Source of the DNA: Pseudomonas sp. PICF141
Lineage (GTDB): Bacteria; Pseudomonadota; Gammaproteobacteria; Pseudomonadales; Pseudomonadaceae
Direction: 5' to 3'
DNA: 64,000 nucleotides
NCBI RefSeq assembly: GCF_002286815.1
Contig: NZ_MUNM01000025.1
Coordinates: forward strand, 105,689-169,688
Every line of letters starts with the position of its first letter. Position 1 is the stretch's first letter. Both the position numbers and the translations under genes were made by a program. The notes under the pieces are model-generated. The model was not told where the DNA came from. It made no database searches and saw only the letters and a program-made list of their open reading frames with translations. Shown piece after piece: positions 63,206-64,000 of this stretch.

Positions 63206-64000
63206 ATGCTGGCTATTTTCCTCGAAACCCTGAACATCACCGCGCCGGTGTTTGCCATGCTGTTTCTGGGGGCGCTGCTCAAGCGCATCGACTGGATCAA
63301 CGATAACTTCATTCATACCGCGTCGGCCCTGGTGTTCAACGTCAGCATGCCGGCGTTGCTGTTTCTGGGCATCTTGCATGCCGACCTGCATGCCGCGCTG
63401 CAACCGGCGCTGCTGATCTACTTCTCGATTGCCACGCTGATGAGTTTTGCGATTGCCTGGGGCTGGGCGATCTGGAAATGCCCGCGGGAAGACCGGGGCA
63501 TCTATACCCAAGGCGCGTTTCGCGGTAATAACGGCGTTATCGGCCTGGCGCTGGCGGCGAGCATGTACGGTGGTTACGGGATTTCCCTGGGGGCCATTCT
63601 CGCGGCGTTGGTGATCCTGTTCTACAACACACTCTCGACCATCGTGCTGGCGGTCTACAGCCCGGTGATCAAGTCTGACCCGTGGAGCATCTGCAAAAGC
63701 GTGATGGTTAACCCGCTGATCATCAGCGTGTTTGCGGCGACGCCGTTTGCGTACTTCAAGATTGGTTTGCCGGGGTGGCTGGAAACGTCCGGCCAGTACC
63801 TGGCACAAACCACCTTGCCGTTGGCGCTGATCTGTATCGGGGGCACGTTGTCGCTGGCGGCGATGCGCAAAAGCGGCACGATGGCGCTCAGTTCAAGCCT
63901 GGTGAAGATGATCGGCCTGCCAGTGCTGGCAACATTCGGGGCCTGGCTCTGGGGGTTTCGCGGGGCGGAATTGGGGATTCTGTTTTTGTACTTCGGCAGC
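63206..64000 (+). CDS. AEC-family (auxin efflux carrier-like) transporter, partial
   Basis: 265 residues visible; the frame is open to the window edge. Start ATG 63206 follows CAAGGTTCCCCCGGC. Product begins MLAIFLETLNITAPVFAMLF; about eight hydrophobic segments are seen, with the crossover-type motif FRGNNGVIGLALA and a second Pro/Gly-rich segment near LPLALICIGGTLSLAAM, as in the permease half of AEC/malonate-type carriers. Substrate is unknown. It follows the hexarate operon but is separated from it by the REP element. Confidence 0.9.
   Translation, partial: MLAIFLETLNITAPVFAMLFLGALLKRIDWINDNFIHTASALVFNVSMPALLFLGILHADLHAALQPALLIYFSIATLMSFAIAWGWAIWKCPREDRGIYTQGAFRGNNGVIGLALAASMYGGYGISLGAILAALVILFYNTLSTIVLAVYSPVIKSDPWSICKSVMVNPLIISVFAATPFAYFKIGLPGWLETSGQYLAQTTLPLALICIGGTLSLAAMRKSGTMALSSSLVKMIGLPVLATFGAWLWGFRGAELGILFLYFGS

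Overview
The window looks like a chromosomal segment of a fluorescens/putida-group Pseudomonas. Gene order agrees closely with what I recall of Pseudomonas chromosomes: nusA-infB-rbfA-truB-rpsO-pnp, nadC/ampD/ampE, cra with fruBKA, speC beside an osmoprotectant ABC operon, dpp genes with an OprD-type porin beside a roxSR-type two-component pair. Intergenic gaps carry many REP-type inverted repeats typical of the group. No insertion sequence, integrase, prophage or CRISPR array was seen.

Layout. 1-7.4 kb: translation/RNA operon (nusA C-terminus, infB, rbfA, truB, rpsO, pnp). 7.6-13.7 kb: tRNA-Thr(CGU), two small hypothetical genes, nadC (minus) diverging from a DUF1631 gene followed by ampD-ampE. 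14-16 kb: a chemoreceptor behind a well-formed FliA-type promoter. 16.2-23.8 kb: cra-tatD (minus) diverging from fruB-fruK-fruA, with a FruR-type operator between. 24-25.6 kb: an S-type DNase bacteriocin and its immunity gene. 26-32 kb: phoD-type phosphatase, a PepSY-flavoreductase fusion, and ornithine/lysine decarboxylase. 32.2-35.7 kb: betaine/choline-type ABC transporter. 36.3-38.4 kb: prfC and a small acidic secreted protein. 38.5-49.3 kb: a dipeptide uptake regulon on the minus strand (three DppA-type binding proteins, OprD/OpdP-type porin, DppBCDF). 49.9-52.8 kb: SIMPL-domain protein and RoxS-RoxR/RegB-RegA. 53-54.7 kb: SbmA/BacA-YddA-type ABC exporter-like protein. 54.8-63 kb: hexarate (glucarate/galactarate) catabolism: GntR regulator, KdgD, alpha-ketoglutarate semialdehyde dehydrogenase, MFS transporter, galactarate dehydratase. 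The window ends inside an AEC-family transporter gene.

Most unexpected: between the hexarate regulator and its operon lies a minus-strand two-gene unit (55740-57277). A canonical LexA box lies just downstream of a near-consensus sigma-70 promoter in front of it. The 443-residue product is unannotated by me at family level but has the exact H-x3-D-x5-H metal-ligand spacing of zinc-dependent phospholipase C. This reads as a DNA-damage-inducible PLC-like protein with a 63-residue beta-rich partner. Also notable: decayed remnants of a fourth dppA gene and of a DUF6124-like gene at 49.5-49.7 kb, a 24-bp operator-like palindrome before kdgD, a 159-bp palindromic element at 35.7 kb, and several REP families with perfect arms of up to 37 bp.

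All calls come from reading the sequence and from remembered family features; no database search was run.
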